In this document: positions 1-11,477 of the stretch, piece after piece | Layout: the number at the start of each line of letters is the position of its first letter | How positions within the stretch are numbered: position 1 is the stretch's first letter | Assembly: GCF_000346465.2 (NCBI RefSeq) | Contig: NC_034014.1 | Span: 20,849,517-20,913,516 of the forward strand | DNA from: Prunus persica | Lineage: Eukaryota; Streptophyta; Magnoliopsida; Rosales; Rosaceae | Length of the DNA: 64,000 nt | Direction of reading: 5' to 3' | The notes under the pieces: generated by a model | What the model saw: the letters and a program-made list of their open reading frames with translations, nothing else | The model's database searches: none | What the model was told of the DNA's origin: nothing | Made by a program: the position numbers and the translations under genes

Positions 1-251
1 TTTCCCCCTTTTATTGTACTCACATGGCTCAGTTTCTGAAGCTTCTCTTCACAACACGAGGCATGTGCTCATACCTCGACAGTCTTTGAATCATCTGAGA
101 TTGTTGTCTGGCTGGTTTGTTCTGTCTCAGCAGATGATGAAGCAAACTTCATCTTCTTCGAAGACTTCATCTCCTTCGAAGACTTATCTTGAGGAGCTAC
201 CATTCCAAGCTTCTTGGAGCCAGAATCCTTAGTTTGTTGTTGAGAAACCAT
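1..251 (-). pseudogene. 5' part of the Ptta/En/Spm-Ulp1 transposon gene, frameshifted
   Basis: The ATG is at 251 (minus strand) and the first residues, MVSQQQTKDSGSKK, match the intact gene starting at 31474. Compared with that copy there are single-base losses near positions 85 and 70 and a further deletion around 30-35. The reading frame therefore breaks after about 60 codons and this copy could not make the full protein. The rest of the gene lies outside the window. Confidence 0.75.
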
Positions 252-1887
252 TTTAACAGACAAAACTGCAAGTGAAAATATTTCAGGAAAACATTAAGAA
301 CACAAACGACGGTATTAAAAAAATACGACGTATGATATGATTTTAGACGACGCAATGAAATAATCTCAGACGTAATAAATGTTTAAAACCATTATTTATA
401 TAACGTCGTGGTATATATGTTCACACGACGTCAATAGTAATACACCGTCGTGGTAAACTATTATTTATATAACGTCGTGGTATTTATGTTCATACGACGT
501 CAATAGTAATACACCGTCGTGGTATTAACATTCACACGACGTAAAACAATAAGATATTTTGTCGTCTATATTAGATACCAACCCTAGTTTCTTTTTCTTT
601 ATATTTTATCAAATAAGGGAAAAACAAAAACCATTGTTCAGCGAAATCAAACCTGCAATTAAACAAGCATATAAAAAAAGACTATTATTTTAAAAACAAC
701 TTTGTCAATTTTCAGACGACGCTAGAACAACTGACGAACCGTCGTGGTCTACCGTCGTCTTATTTAGTTGATGTAGTTGTCTTCAAAGTTGGAAACTTTC
801 TCTCTTTGTCTGTATATTTTATCAAACTTGGAAAGAAGTAAAATGATTTTGGCCAGAAAAAAGGTAAAAAGATTTTTCAAACAAAAAACGTATGAGCATG
901 CAAAACAGTAACCAAAATAGTGAAAATGAAAGCTTACCTTTTGCGTGCAATGAAAGCAAGAGGAAGATGATCGATGTTTAAGTTCAGAGACGACGAAGAA
1001 GACGAGAGGAAGACGATGAGAAACTCTGACAATGCTCTGACAAGGAAAAAAGACGAAAAGGTTTCTCTGGGAGATTGAAATTTTTAATCGGGTTTGGAAA
1101 CAGTGCATGTGTAAGTCGAAAAGTTGCTTACATATAAAACCATTTCAAAAAAATAATACGGCGGTTACATTTAACTACGTCGTTTTTAACTAAAACGACG
1201 CAATATTTTTCATTCGACGTGGAATCATTTCATTTAACGTCGTTATGTTTAATATAACCGACGTGGATTTTAATTTTTAAATTATGAATAGAATTTTTTT
1301 TCCCGTGACCTTTCAGTTTATTTTTCAATTACAGTGCGTTATAAATAGAGTTTTTTTTCCGGAGGAAATTTAAAACGAAGGAAATTAATATTCTGCAATA
1401 TGTAAAGTTTCTTTTTTGGATGACAGATTTAAATAAAATAAGAATATAAAAACAACAAATGTGTAAGTCAAGTAGACGAAAAGTTGCTTACATATAAAAC
1501 CATTTCAAAAAAATAATATGGCGGTTACATATAACTACGACGTATAAATTACAAAATACGACGGTACATTTAACTTCGGACGTGGTAAATAAATACGACA
1601 GTAGTTTGTAGGTACCGTCGTAGTAAACTCAAAAATTAAAGTACATAAGTAATAACTCGCGTCATGGTATATTATTTAACACGTCGTTTTTATTAATTTA
1701 CCGACGTGGATTTCTGTAATATACGTCGATCATACCGACGTTGATTTTACAATTTAAACGGCGGTTTGTTTGTAAGGACCGCCGTTGGTTTTAAAAATTT
1801 ATTCTATAAATTTGTCGCTTTCATTCATTTTCGGTTTACATTTAAGGTTCCAAGTTCTTCCTCTCTCAGTCTCTCATGTCTCAAAGA

Positions 1888-2306
1888 TAATAATTTGGAT
1901 GTTTTCTCAAAGAGAAATTGAGCTTACTCGCATCAAATATATGTCCACAAGAAGAAGCTTGTCAACTAGCCTTCTCACTTCCTTGATCAAGCCTGATAGG
2001 ACACTTAGTGCTTCTGAATACTCCTTGCTTTCCATCAAAAGAGATGCAAGCCTGGCCTCCACTCGCTGTCGAAGGAAAGTTCGCTTCTCAGGGAAATCTG
2101 AAGATCAGATGTGCCTGATCCTCTGCTTGATTTTCTTGCCTAAGAAGATCCGTCGGATTTATTGTGATAGCCTCTTCCTTTATCCGTAGAGCTTCAGAAG
2201 AAGAAGATGGGTTTCAAGAATGCGATAAAGAATAGAAATGGCTTCAGATGGCCTCTAAAGCATGAGCAATTGAATCAGTAGTTTCTGGGAGATATGATGA
2301 AGACAT
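1888..2306 (-). pseudogene. Captured RPN6 (26S proteasome lid subunit) fragment, copy A
   Basis: This is the minus-strand counterpart of the fragment described at 29507-29925. It has the same start (MSSSYLPETTDSIAHALEA), the same internal deletion and the same in-frame stops, with at least one base difference (an extra G near 2150). Its presence in both CACTA copies means that the capture happened before the copies separated. Confidence 0.75.
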
Positions 2307-4159
2307 TGTCAATGCTTTGAACTACACAAGTCCTGCAGAAAGATATGTTAAAGAAACTGAAACAACGGCGGTTTTCTGTTCTACCGTCGTCTTTTCTCGT
2401 CGTCTATATTAAGTTACGATGGCGGTAGATTTATAATTACCGACGTAGATTATTTTGTTAAACGTCGTTAAGTGTACTACAACCGACGTGGATTTTAATT
2501 TTAAATTATAAATGGAGTTTTTTTTCCCGTATTCTTTCAGTTTTAGTTTTCAATTCCAAAGCGTGATAAATAGATTTTTCTTTCCCGAGGAAATTTAAAA
2601 TGAGGGAAATTAATGTTCTAGAATTTGTAAACTAACACGACGCAATATTTGCAAATCTGTGTCATCTGTTAAGATTATGATGTGGAACAGAGTTCCATCT
2701 GGTAAGATTTCGTAACCCTTGGGATCTCAGACAAAACTGATTATGTCGGCGGTGTTCTATATAAACCGTCGTGGTTATTTCAATTCTTGTCATTAAGTAG
2801 ATCTACCGACGTAGGATAAGAAAATCAAAGAAAAAAATTGTTAACAAAAATTCTTATTAAGACGACCGTTAAAATTAAAGGTACGACGTATAAAATGAAT
2901 AAATACGACGATAAATTTTATTGTACGATTTAAAGATAACGTAGTAGAACTATACGAGAATGACGTCGATATATTTATATTTTCCGTCGTTGTAAATTAA
3001 TTTAATACGGCGATATTTTGTATTTTAAAGCCGTGGATTTGTTTGTAATTATACGGCGTCTTATACGAAAACCTCGTCGTCTTATTTTATGAGTAAAAAC
3101 GGCAGTTTTTATTGAAATCGTCGTCTTTACTTTCTACGTCGGTCGATTCATAACTTCTGCCGTTCTTTGTTGGCATTGATTTTACACTGCGGAAATCTGT
3201 TTCAAATAGACGTCGGTTGTTTAATTATGTACGTCGTTGTTTTTGAACAGCCATTTGAAACTCCATTTTTTAGTTGTCTAAGGTTGTATTACACGACGGT
3301 GTTTTTAGAACCGTCGTCTTTTTATAAACCACGACGGTTTTCACTTAGACCGTCGTTGTTTTCTGGTCGTCTTTTTCACTTTTTGTAGTAGTGTGAAATC
3401 CGTAAAGCAAGATCGGCTTTTGATGAAAATAATACTTTGAAAACGCCGAAAGTGCCGACAAACATTTAATGGAGGCCACGTGAAGTTTTGGAATCTGGGA
3501 AAGAAAAAGATAATATGGGGATCTGAGATAATATTGGGATCCTGGAAACTGTAGCCATATTTCCTCCTATAGATATGGCCTTTGCAAAACTTGATTGGAG
3601 CAACTGCGTTTCAACTTGCTCCTTTCCTGTTATAATAATTGCGCACATTCTTAAAATTTGCACCTGTGGTTTTTACGTCTTTTCAAAATGATGGTTTGGA
3701 ACCTTGTGCCTTATAGGTTCAAATAACCACATCGACTCTCCCAAATTTCATATTTCAACGTATGGGAGCCCGGAACTTTTGGCCTGGGCTAAACACAAAC
3801 TCAGAATTTATTTGCCCCTTTTAAATGGACATGAAATATGAATTGAGTAAAAGCTACGATAATATCGTAATATAGTAGTGAAGAGCATTAACTACTATAT
3901 ACCCACAATCTCAAATTCGGGATTTCTCATAGATATATCAAAATGTGTGGGGAGCCTCAATTCATCATTTGAGGTTTATATTGATATTATCCATTTCACG
4001 GTGTATTCTTAACAACCGGAATTCACAAAATATATTTCTTCCTTGAGGTGTCGATTATAACAGAATCGAACTTTATTAAATTCATCATTCTCTTATGCCA
4101 AAGAAATATGTGGCGTACCACAATTTGCAATAATACCTCAAGAGTTGTCCATTTAATTT

Positions 4160-4745
4160 GTTGGAACTTCAGGTTCTCAACACTGTTAGATTTTGAACTT
4201 CAGGCCAAAATCACATATTCTCATGGTATGGACATTCAATCCCCTTAGATTTTGAACTTTGGGCCAAAATCACATATTCTCATGGTATGGACATTTTTAC
4301 AATTTTCTGTACATATTTGTGGACTTCAAGCCCTTACATAATTGTCCATATTTTGAGGAACTTCTGGCATCTCATTTAATTGCTCATCCATGAGTTTAAG
4401 GAACTACAGGTTCCCTTTTGAATGGTGATAGTTTACCCAAAATGGTAAATATTTATGCATACATCACTATTCATGTATACGGCACTATTCATTTGTACAG
4501 TACATTTGCCAGTACAGTTATCATCCATGTGTACGGCATTATGAACCAATACGGTACTGTTACATCATTAAGGAACCCCAGGTCCTTATTTACATGTCAA
4601 GGATCAAGGACCCTCAAGTCCAATCACATGTTTACAAATATAGTACCGGAGAGACTGCCAGCTCTCATATTAACATCATCATCAAGGATCTTCAAGTCCT
4701 GATGTAATTGTGTGATGAGAATTAAGGAACTTCTGGTCCTGATCT
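4160..4745. repeat. Dispersed imperfect palindromes, GGACTTGAAGTCC type
   Basis: About ten short imperfect inverted repeats built on GGAACTTCAGGTTCC (for example near 4162, 4322, 4361, 4400, 4571, 4608, 4684 and 4725) are spaced roughly every 40-90 bases in the interior of copy A. The homologous region of the other copy (14256-14947) holds the same motif class. The role is unknown; the symmetry is seen directly. Confidence 0.6.
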
Positions 4746-4814
4746 GCATACTGTAAAAACTCATCATACAGCACAATTAATCCATAAAATAAATTACTGG
4801 TAAATAAATTACTG

Positions 4815-5154
4815 GTATGGACGATAAACTCGCACCATACTTTAAATAAATGTAAATGTGCGGTAAAGTAAATTCATAAATTAAATTGCTTGTTGTATGG
4901 ACGTTAATCCCGCACCATACCTTAAATAAAATTAAATGTGCGGTAAAGTAAATTCATAAATTAAATTGCTTGCTGTATGGACGTTAATCCCGCACCATAC
5001 TTTAAATAAAATTAAATGTGCGGTAAAGTAAATGGTGCTTGTATGGGCACTAATTCTGCTCCATACATTTAAATAGAAGTAAAGGCGTGGACGATAAACC
5101 CGCACCACCCTTTTAAATAAATACTGTTGTATGGGTAATAAACCTACACCATAC
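4815..5154. repeat. Array of six hairpin-forming repeats, copy A leader
   Basis: Six units of the form GTATGG - about 14 bases - CCATAC lie at 4815-4840, 4895-4920, 4975-5000, 5041-5066, 5085-5110 and 5129-5154. They are separated by AT-rich spacers containing TGCGGTAAAGTAAA. The fifth unit has altered arms (CGTGG/CCACC) that still nearly pair. The array lies just inside the LTR and primer site, in what would be the leader RNA. The complete copy has the same array at 13811-14183. Confidence 0.7.
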
Positions 5155-5460
5155 AGTAAATATAATATATTATATTACTTTAAGTAAAAGTAAATTTGCG
5201 GTAAAGTAAAGGCAATTATTGGTGGGTTCTCATCAACACCACGATCAAATAGTATAGCAGATAATATTATTATCGTTTGTGGAAGGCATCATGCTTGTCT
5301 CTTAAATCAAATGCTTTCCACCTGTAATCTGCACACAGTTGGTTTGCTCGTATATCTCTCTTGCAGACCACAGCTCCTCCACTACTTTTCTTCCTTACAT
5401 CAACATAAGGGTTAGTAGTATAGATAATAGTGCAACACAAAAATTATACCTGAGAGCTTT

Positions 5461-5474
5461 TCGTGCTGATAACG
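5461..5474 (-). promoter_or_regulatory. Reverse-transcription primer-binding site, copy A
   Basis: On the minus strand CGTTATCAGCACGA directly follows the LTR end (TATAACA). The same word follows the LTR in the elements at 13060 and 41773. It does not start with TGG and therefore does not pair with a tRNA 3' end. It is complementary to the anticodon arm of eukaryotic tRNA-Ile as I recall it, with C opposite position 34. Confidence 0.6.
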
Positions 5475-6047
5475 TGTTATAAAATGAACTGAGATATGTG
5501 CGAATATTGAGCTGCACGTAAAGTAGATGAGACACAGTATTTAACGAGGTTCGGCTATGCCTACGTCCTCGGAGAGCAGCAACAGTAACTTTTCACTATG
5601 TAGAATAATATGGCTACAACTTTAGTGTTTACAATATGTATGGCTCACTCAATTTTCTCTCTTGGAGAATTTCTCTCTTGCTCTCTTTCTTCTCAACTCA
5701 CTCACCCTCATTCTTCCTTCTCTTCCTCTTCTATATGTGTGAACTTCTCTTGATGGAGGTATCTATTTATAGGCCTAAGACATTGGTTGTTCACCTCACA
5801 ATATAATTGGTAGACAACATCATTAATATTCTTCTATCAACAACATCATTAATATTCTTCAATCAACAACATCATTAATATTCTTCAATCAACAACATCA
5901 TTAATATTCTTCAATCAACAACATCATTAATATTCTTCAATCAATTGGGTAGTGGTTTGGTTTGGTGGGTGTGTGGTTAGGTTTAGTGGGTGTTAGTTGG
6001 CTATGTGGGCTTCACCTATTCTTCTTTACTTATTCTTCTTTACAACA
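5475..6047 (-). repeat. LTR of copy A (573 bp)
   Basis: It begins TGTTATAAAA and ends TTTACAACA on the plus strand, that is TGTTGTAAA...TTATAACA on its own strand. It shares with the LTRs at 13060 and 21797 the conserved 3' third (the segment covering CGAGGACGTAGGCATAGCC and ACGTGCAGCTCAATATTC). The 5' part has diverged and carries its own 26-bp minisatellite. Confidence 0.85.
5815..5943. repeat. 26-bp minisatellite, five copies
   Basis: Five head-to-tail copies of a 26-base unit (ACAACATCATTAATATTC plus CTTCAATCA-like bases) lie inside the LTR of copy A. Only one base differs between the first and the later units. The other LTRs of the family lack it, so it is a recent local expansion. Confidence 0.85.
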
Positions 6048-6130
6048 TTCTCTTCATATTTCATATTCGCATTGGTCATGCTTAACAACTTTCTAAGCAA
6101 TAATTGATAATGTCTCTATTTGGTTCATCT

Positions 6131-6197
6131 GGGGTAATTTTTGGCTATTCCGAGTACACCACGTGGTTGGTGTACCATCCAATAGATGTAGGACACA
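6131..6197 (+). mobile_element. Single arm of a Mutator-type MITE
   Basis: The sequence from GGGGTAATTTTTGG through GGTGTACCATCCAATAGAT matches the arm of the complete MITE at 48822-49021. The opposite arm is not visible nearby, so this is a truncated copy. Confidence 0.55.
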
Positions 6198-6480
6198 TCT
6201 TTGTACTTGTATAAATACCTTTTTATTGAAGAAGAATAATAATATGAGCATAATTGAATATTTGCCGTATTTTGTTCGACTTGGTGTCAGAGCCAGATTT
6301 TTTTTGTGACATGTGCTTGCATTCTTGTTAATGTATGCATTTTGAGTTTTTCTTTTGGCTTCCCTTGACAACTTTGTAATAGGACTTCTGTTGTTATTTA
6401 TCAAGCTCAAGTTTAGATTGAGAATAGCTTCTCTAGGTGTTCTTAACTAACAACTATCCTATGGAGGTTCAAGCAAATTG
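6198..6480 (+). mobile_element. LTR-retrotransposon relic with iMet primer site
   Basis: A TATA-like stretch (GTATAAATACC near 6209) is followed at 6282 by TGGTGTCAGAGCCAG. This is one base from the usual plant tRNA-iMet primer site TGGTATCAGAGCCAG. About 180 bases further on is an ATG at 6461 (MEVQANWQR, then a stop), in the position where a gag start would be expected. Nothing further of gag or pol is readable. A similar TATA-containing segment lies near 24200. Confidence 0.4.
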
Positions 6481-8254
6481 GCAAAGGTAAATTGTGCATT
6501 GCATAACATTGCATTAAACTGTTTTCATAAAATGATGACTAGTCATCTGTTTCTTGTATGACTAGTCATCCTTGCTCTGTAGGATTTCCAGCTGAATAAC
6601 CAACTTTTTTGTCCTATTCTGTTTTCTCTCTCTATTGCCACATGTGATTCTGACCTAAGGGAATTTTTGTTTGTAAAGACTAAGGAATTCCTCTTTGGGA
6701 AGCCGTCTCTTTGGTGTGGATTTTTAGGAAAGGTTGGCTTGCCATCTTTCCGTTCTTCTTCCTTAAGAGAGAATAATATTTTTCATCTATGAGTTTTTCC
6801 AAATTGATTTCTTTTTGAAATACTAATCTGCATCTAGCTACTTGGTTTTGTCTGCGATAGATATGATAAATGCAATAGGAATGCATCTTCCAAAGCTTTG
6901 TATTTCAGGTGGGTAACAAGAGAGTGACAGACACTTTGGTTTCTGTTTGAGTTAGAGCTTGCAAGCTGGTGCCATGGGATGAATGAGCTGGAGAAGGAGC
7001 TGTCATTGCCATGAAGAACCGAGCTTCAATCTTTGCTAAGTTGGAGAAGAAGATTGCACAAAGGAGGTATAGCTCATCTTCCTAAATAGATCTAGGTTTT
7101 TCTTGAGTTTGCTTGTGTTCTTTTGTAAGAATCTTTTTCTACTTAGTGGATTGCCTGGTCAGTTGATGACCCCCAGTTTTTCCCAATGGTGGGTTTCTGG
7201 GTGAACAATTTCTATTTGCATCTCTGTAATTTTTCTGGGTTTGTGTTCTTGGCGGTTGACTAGTCATCATATGAATTCTGGGTTTGTGTTCTTGGTGGTT
7301 GACTAGTCATCGTATGAATTGTGGTTGAGTAGTCATCGTATGAATTCTGGGTTTGTATCCTTGTAGTTGACTAGTCATCATTATTTGGTGTTTGGTGTTT
7401 GCTTGATTATGTTGTCTTCACACACTTTCACCATAGTTGTTGCTAGCACAGGGGATGCCTAGATTGACGGGTCCTTCTGAGTATCTAGGTTGTCACTAGT
7501 AATTCTCTAGGCTTGCAGGTATATCTTGGTATGCTCTGTGATGTTATTATTTGGTATAATTCATATCTGACAGTTGACTAGTCATAAGAGTATTTGGTTA
7601 AGGTCTAGAGTGTGTGAAGTTTGTTGCGTTCTTGGTTGAATATCTTTTAAGTTTACCCTTCGTCACCTAAGTACCCATTTCAGTTCTCCTTGAAATTAAA
7701 GTACTCTCCTCCCCTCCTCTTCAAGGGGGGGAGAGGTAGTGAAAAAGATATGTTTCTTTTTCTCATGGAGATATTGCCTCTTTCTTGACTTCGGCAACCC
7801 ATTCTCTTCAAGGAGAGAGGAGGATTGAAGAGAATTTATGTCTGTGTGAATGAGCTAAAGTTGATATGGAAGAATTTGTCGTTGTTATTTTCTACTGTTG
7901 TTGCTATTACAATTGCCGCTACGCTTTCAGTTGATGTGGTCATTATCGTTGCTATTGATGTGGTTGTGCCCTTTGCCTTTGCCTTGCCTTTATTTGCCCT
8001 TACTTAAAGAGAAAGTGTCGTTGGTGGGATTGCCTCAGCAGCAGTTCACGATCTTCTATTCCCTTCTCTCTTTTTGTCTTTCTTTTTTTCTTTTTCTTTT
8101 TCTGTTTAATTTTTATTTTATTCATTTTTACCTACACAAACCCTTTTAACAAGTTACGAACATTCAATGATGTGGATTTAACCCTCATCTCCACTTACTC
8201 ATCCAATAATTGATATTTTGGGCGCATGAATACACCATGCCCATTGTAGAATTT
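6481..8254. other. No gene recognised; scattered ATGACTAGTCAT palindromes
   Basis: No supported coding region is seen here. The palindromic word GACTAGTCAT recurs at least six times (near 6537, 6561, 7258, 7299, 7369 and 7569), partly within a local 40-base repeat of TGAATTCTGGGTTTGTGT type. The 7825-8149 reading frames are T-rich translations with no recognisable domain. Confidence 0.5.
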
Positions 8255-8640
8255 TCCTGATTTGATTACGTGGTGGGAGTCCCCCACTGGGAGAGATCAA
8301 ATGTATGTATAGAATGTTGCCTGGTTCTCGTGTTGTCCCAGCAACTTGGGATATATCCACCATTCTTAGCCACGTGTGTTTGTTGCTTGCACTATCATCT
8401 TCATTTGTGTTTGTCGCTATTCTACCACGTTAATATTTGGGATATTTTGTTACTTGGGACATCTCCACCACCTTTCTTAGCCACGTGTAGTGTAGTAGGT
8501 AGGGATTAATATCTCGGATATTCGCTACTCGAAGCCCATCCGAAAGACATTCCTCATCAGTATTTGACTTTTAATTTTCCTAGAATTTTGTAGATTATTA
8601 TAGGCAAATGAACACTTTTTAACAGAGTGATTGCTCCCTA
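8255..8640 (+). repeat. NLR-upstream repeat block, copy 1 (orphan)
   Basis: This block, from TTTGATTACGTGGTGGGAG to AACAGAGTGAT, is also found at 48200-48713 and directly upstream of the NLR gene at 59794. No NLR coding sequence follows it here. It carries TAGCCACGTGT (G-box-like) twice. The likeliest reading is the 5' flank of a lost or rearranged NLR copy. Confidence 0.7.
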
Positions 8641-8840
8641 GATATGTTCTTTTGATCATTATTCTAGCATATACCAAGTTTATTAACACTTATGTGTCTG
8701 TCAGGTGGTGGTGATTGACTGTCTATAGTGTTTGGTGTGGGAGAGGCATCAAGAGATTGCATAGGTATCGGGTGAAGTGGTGAGCGAGTGGACTGGTTTG
8801 AAACAGTGGGCCGAATATGAGCAAGTCCATTAGGTGTAGA

Positions 8841-9180
8841 AGTAGTGGGTGTGTTGGTAGTTTCCAGCAGTTCGACGAAAACTCTGTCAAACTTTGGAAA
8901 AGTTTACCAAAAGGGAAAATGGGAAGAGATTGAAGGATGAGGCTCGAAATTGCAGAGTTTCAAGGATGAGAGATGAAGCTTGCTCTCTAGATGTGGGTTG
9001 TTTTAGCTAGTGATGAAGTAATGGGTGTGCTGGGTAGTTTCCGACAGCTTAACGAAAAATCTATCAAGCTCTGGAACTTTTTAACATAAGAAAAAAGGGG
9101 AGGAGATGGAGGAATAGGGCATGAAATTGCAAAGGTTTCAGATTATGAGAGATTAAGCTTGCTCTCCGAATGTGTGTTGA
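8841..9180. repeat. Diverged tandem duplication of about 165 bp
   Basis: Two neighbouring segments (about 8841-9000 and 9017-9180) align throughout with many substitutions. Each carries GTAGTTTCC, a run of CAGAGTTTCAAGGATGAGAG-like sequence and AAGCTTGCTCTC. No coding potential was recognised. Confidence 0.65.
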
Positions 9181-9749
9181 GATGATGGGTAGGAAATGCC
9201 TTTTTTATAGGCGATGGAAGCTATCATTTTCTAAGAAACCCTAATGGTTTCTATCCAATTTAGCCAAGCTTTTTCCTTTCTTTTTCCTCTCTTTCTTTGA
9301 CTTATCTTACTCTGGTAAAATTCTCTCTGCCCAATCTCACAAAATCAGGGCTTTTTGAGAGCTTAATGCTCTTCCCACAGCTGCCTCGGTGGAGAACTCC
9401 TATTCCCAGCCATCTCCTTCCTTTCTTTTCCTCCTTTTTCCATGGCCAAGTATGATGAGGGAAAGAAATGGGTATACATGCTGGTTCGAAAGGTGACTCC
9501 CTTCCTAATAGTCTGCGCGCCAATATCCCCCGGTCCTTTGGATGTTTTTGCTTGAAACTTGTTCCCTCCCATGTGTTGGAGCCTCCCAACAGCTCACACA
9601 CATGGATATTTTGGCTTTCATCGTGGCTTTTGTTTTCAGCTAGGTGCTGGAGATTTGCAGATATTTTCTTAGGTTGCTTGGGCCTTCTGGGACAATAAGT
9701 TGGTTTATCAAGTACATAGGCTAACTTGATCAATTGTTGGGCTATTTTG

Positions 9750-10233
9750 GTTGAAATGATGGCCTACTTTCTCTTTTATACTCACCCACATATTTGGGCC
9801 TAAGAAATGGGTTTCAGTTCCTGGGCTCCCAAGCAACCCTGGACTTCCATTTCTTGACCCATCAATGGGTCTCATGACAATTCATTACCATTCATACCAC
9901 AACCCACTCAAGCAAGCCCCTGGCATTTGAGTGGCTTGGGCCCACTTAGGCTTTTAGCATGGTTGGGGTGGGAAATAATGATTTCCCGCTTGGCATGTCA
10001 TGCTTTTCTATCATGATGCTTGACGGGATAATTAGCATGGGCTCATAGAGCTAGTGTATTTTATGATATTTATCTCAATCCTTAGCATGATGGATTATTT
10101 ATTTGGCATGACACATGGACTGTGACTTATGCATGGTGGACTTTCGTGTGCTCCAAATTGAGTCTTTTCTTAATAATGTGTCGTATTAGGCCGGGAATTT
10201 ATTCGGACCCAACCGTGGATTTTTTGAGCCTCA
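9750..10233 (-). repeat. Decayed LTR-like repeat, copy 1
   Basis: This aligns in the same orientation with 58690-59226: shared words include TTTGGGCC.AAGAAATGGG, CATACCACAACC and GTGGCTTGGGCCCACTT. On the minus strand both begin TGTT(G/A)AGG followed by a CAAAAATCCA.GG stretch, as an LTR would. It lies directly downstream, on the minus strand, of copia pol remains, so it is probably the 3' LTR of a deleted copia element. Confidence 0.45.
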
Positions 10234-10800
10234 ACACTAGGCTCATCAACATAACTAGGTGGGTTAGACGAATTGGGCTCAACACCTTGGTGGTTGACGA
10301 GAGCCTTGAGTTCATTAGCAGGTGGTGTTAAATTGGGCTCAGTTTGTGTTGACGATGGGCTTGGTGCAGGTAGTGGTGGAAATTGATTAATGTGGTGGAT
10401 CCAACGGAGTTGGGCCGTGGACTGTGTTGGTCCTAGTATGGAAAATTAGTCTCATCAAAGGTCACATGGCGAGAAATAAAGACCTGATCTGAAATCAAAT
10501 CTAAACAACACTAACCTTTGTAGTGATTGTTATATCTAATAAATACACATTTAATTGATTTAAATGATAATTTGTTGGTGTTGTAAGGAACTATATGAGA
10601 GAAACAGACATCCAAAACTTTTAAGAAATCAATAATCAGGTGGACATTGAAAAAGCTTCTCATACGGTGATATGCGTCCAAGTGTAGAGGAGGGCAAGAA
10701 AAACTGCCATAGAGAAAGCTTCTAACCAAAGAAGGAAGCTGGGCAAGAAGATCACAGGAATTTGTTCTTGAGTGTTGCATTGTATCCCTCCATGATAGAC
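10234..10800 (-). pseudogene. Ty1/copia pol fragment (integrase C-terminus to RT linker), broken
   Basis: The minus strand reads VPYNTNKLSFKSIKCVFIRY (about 10620-10511), matching the copia segment in which the integrase ends with a PYN.HKL.FRS..CVFLGY pattern. It then reads DQVFISRHVTFDETNFP (about 10490-10440), matching the conserved YISRHV.FDE..FP block before reverse transcriptase. Stop codons and frame changes separate these pieces, and reverse transcriptase and RNase H are absent. Confidence 0.75.
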
Positions 10801-11436
10801 TGGAAAAATAAGTTCATTTCCTTCATTAGTCTGAGTGTTCTCCTCAGGCCCAGAAAAACAAACCTTAAAAAAAAAAAAAAATTAACCAATCTAAAAATTT
10901 GTCACAAAAAGAAACATGAATTGGTAACTGTTAATTAAAAAGTTCTTCTTAACCTTTGGTCTTCACTCAATTTGCAAATAACACAATAATCCCTGCCTTT
11001 CAAACCCACAAGGGGCCTAAGCCTCTCAGTCAGATTTTGCATAATGATGACATATCTATAGAGAATTTATTCAATAATGGATATTTCTTTAAAGAATAAT
11101 CTATCGAATCTCATAACATGGAGAGATAATTATTTTCCAAAAGCCACAAGAGACCTCAATTTCTGAAATTCTTGTTACAGTAATTCCTCAAAAGCTCCTT
11201 CACCCAGCCAATCATGGCCAAAAGCTCCTCAATAGCCAGTCATCGCCAAAACCAAAAGTTCCAGCCATCTGTATAAATAGAAACCAAAGGGCATAAAAGT
11301 AAGACAATTTGTAACAGATATAAGTGAAAACAATAACCTATTACAGCTAGCCAACATGCTAATCTAATGCACAACAAGAAGAAAGACAGATTCAGATCAA
11401 ACACTTTCCTCAAATTACACCAATCAGTAGTGACAC

Positions 11437-11477
<41 letters not shown>

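Larger units (their letters stand above)
1..3393 (-). mobile_element. CACTA (En/Spm) transposon, 5' portion, copy A
   Basis: Read on the minus strand, this begins at 3393 with CACTACTACAAAAAGTG and continues through dense CGTCGT/ACGACG subterminal repeats, the same order of sequence as the complete element at 28420-40570. It includes the same captured RPN6 fragment, the same 5'UTR-like segment and the start of the same first coding exon. The left side leaves the window, so the other end and the target duplication cannot be seen. The terminal 60 bases appear identical to the complete copy. Inside there are small indels, including about 90 extra bases between 300 and 580. It interrupts the LTR element at 3394 onward. 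Confidence 0.9.
3394..6047 (-). mobile_element. Non-autonomous LTR retrotransposon, copy A, truncated by the CACTA insertion
   Basis: Reading leftward, this contains an LTR (6047-5475), a primer site, a hairpin-repeat leader and about 1.9 kb of non-coding interior that matches, in inverted orientation, the complete element at 13060-22396. It is cut at 3393/3394 by the CACTA terminus; the remainder presumably lies beyond the CACTA element, outside the window. It lacks two insertions present in the other copy. The sequence around 4025-4035 is an empty site for the 2.8-kb solo LTR, and the segment with the antisense ORF is absent near 3600-3615. No gag or pol is visible. Confidence 0.85.

Noticed and set aside
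9302..9733. 143-codon minus-strand ORF
   Set aside because: No recognisable domain; it overlaps other open frames and lies next to decayed LTR-like sequence.
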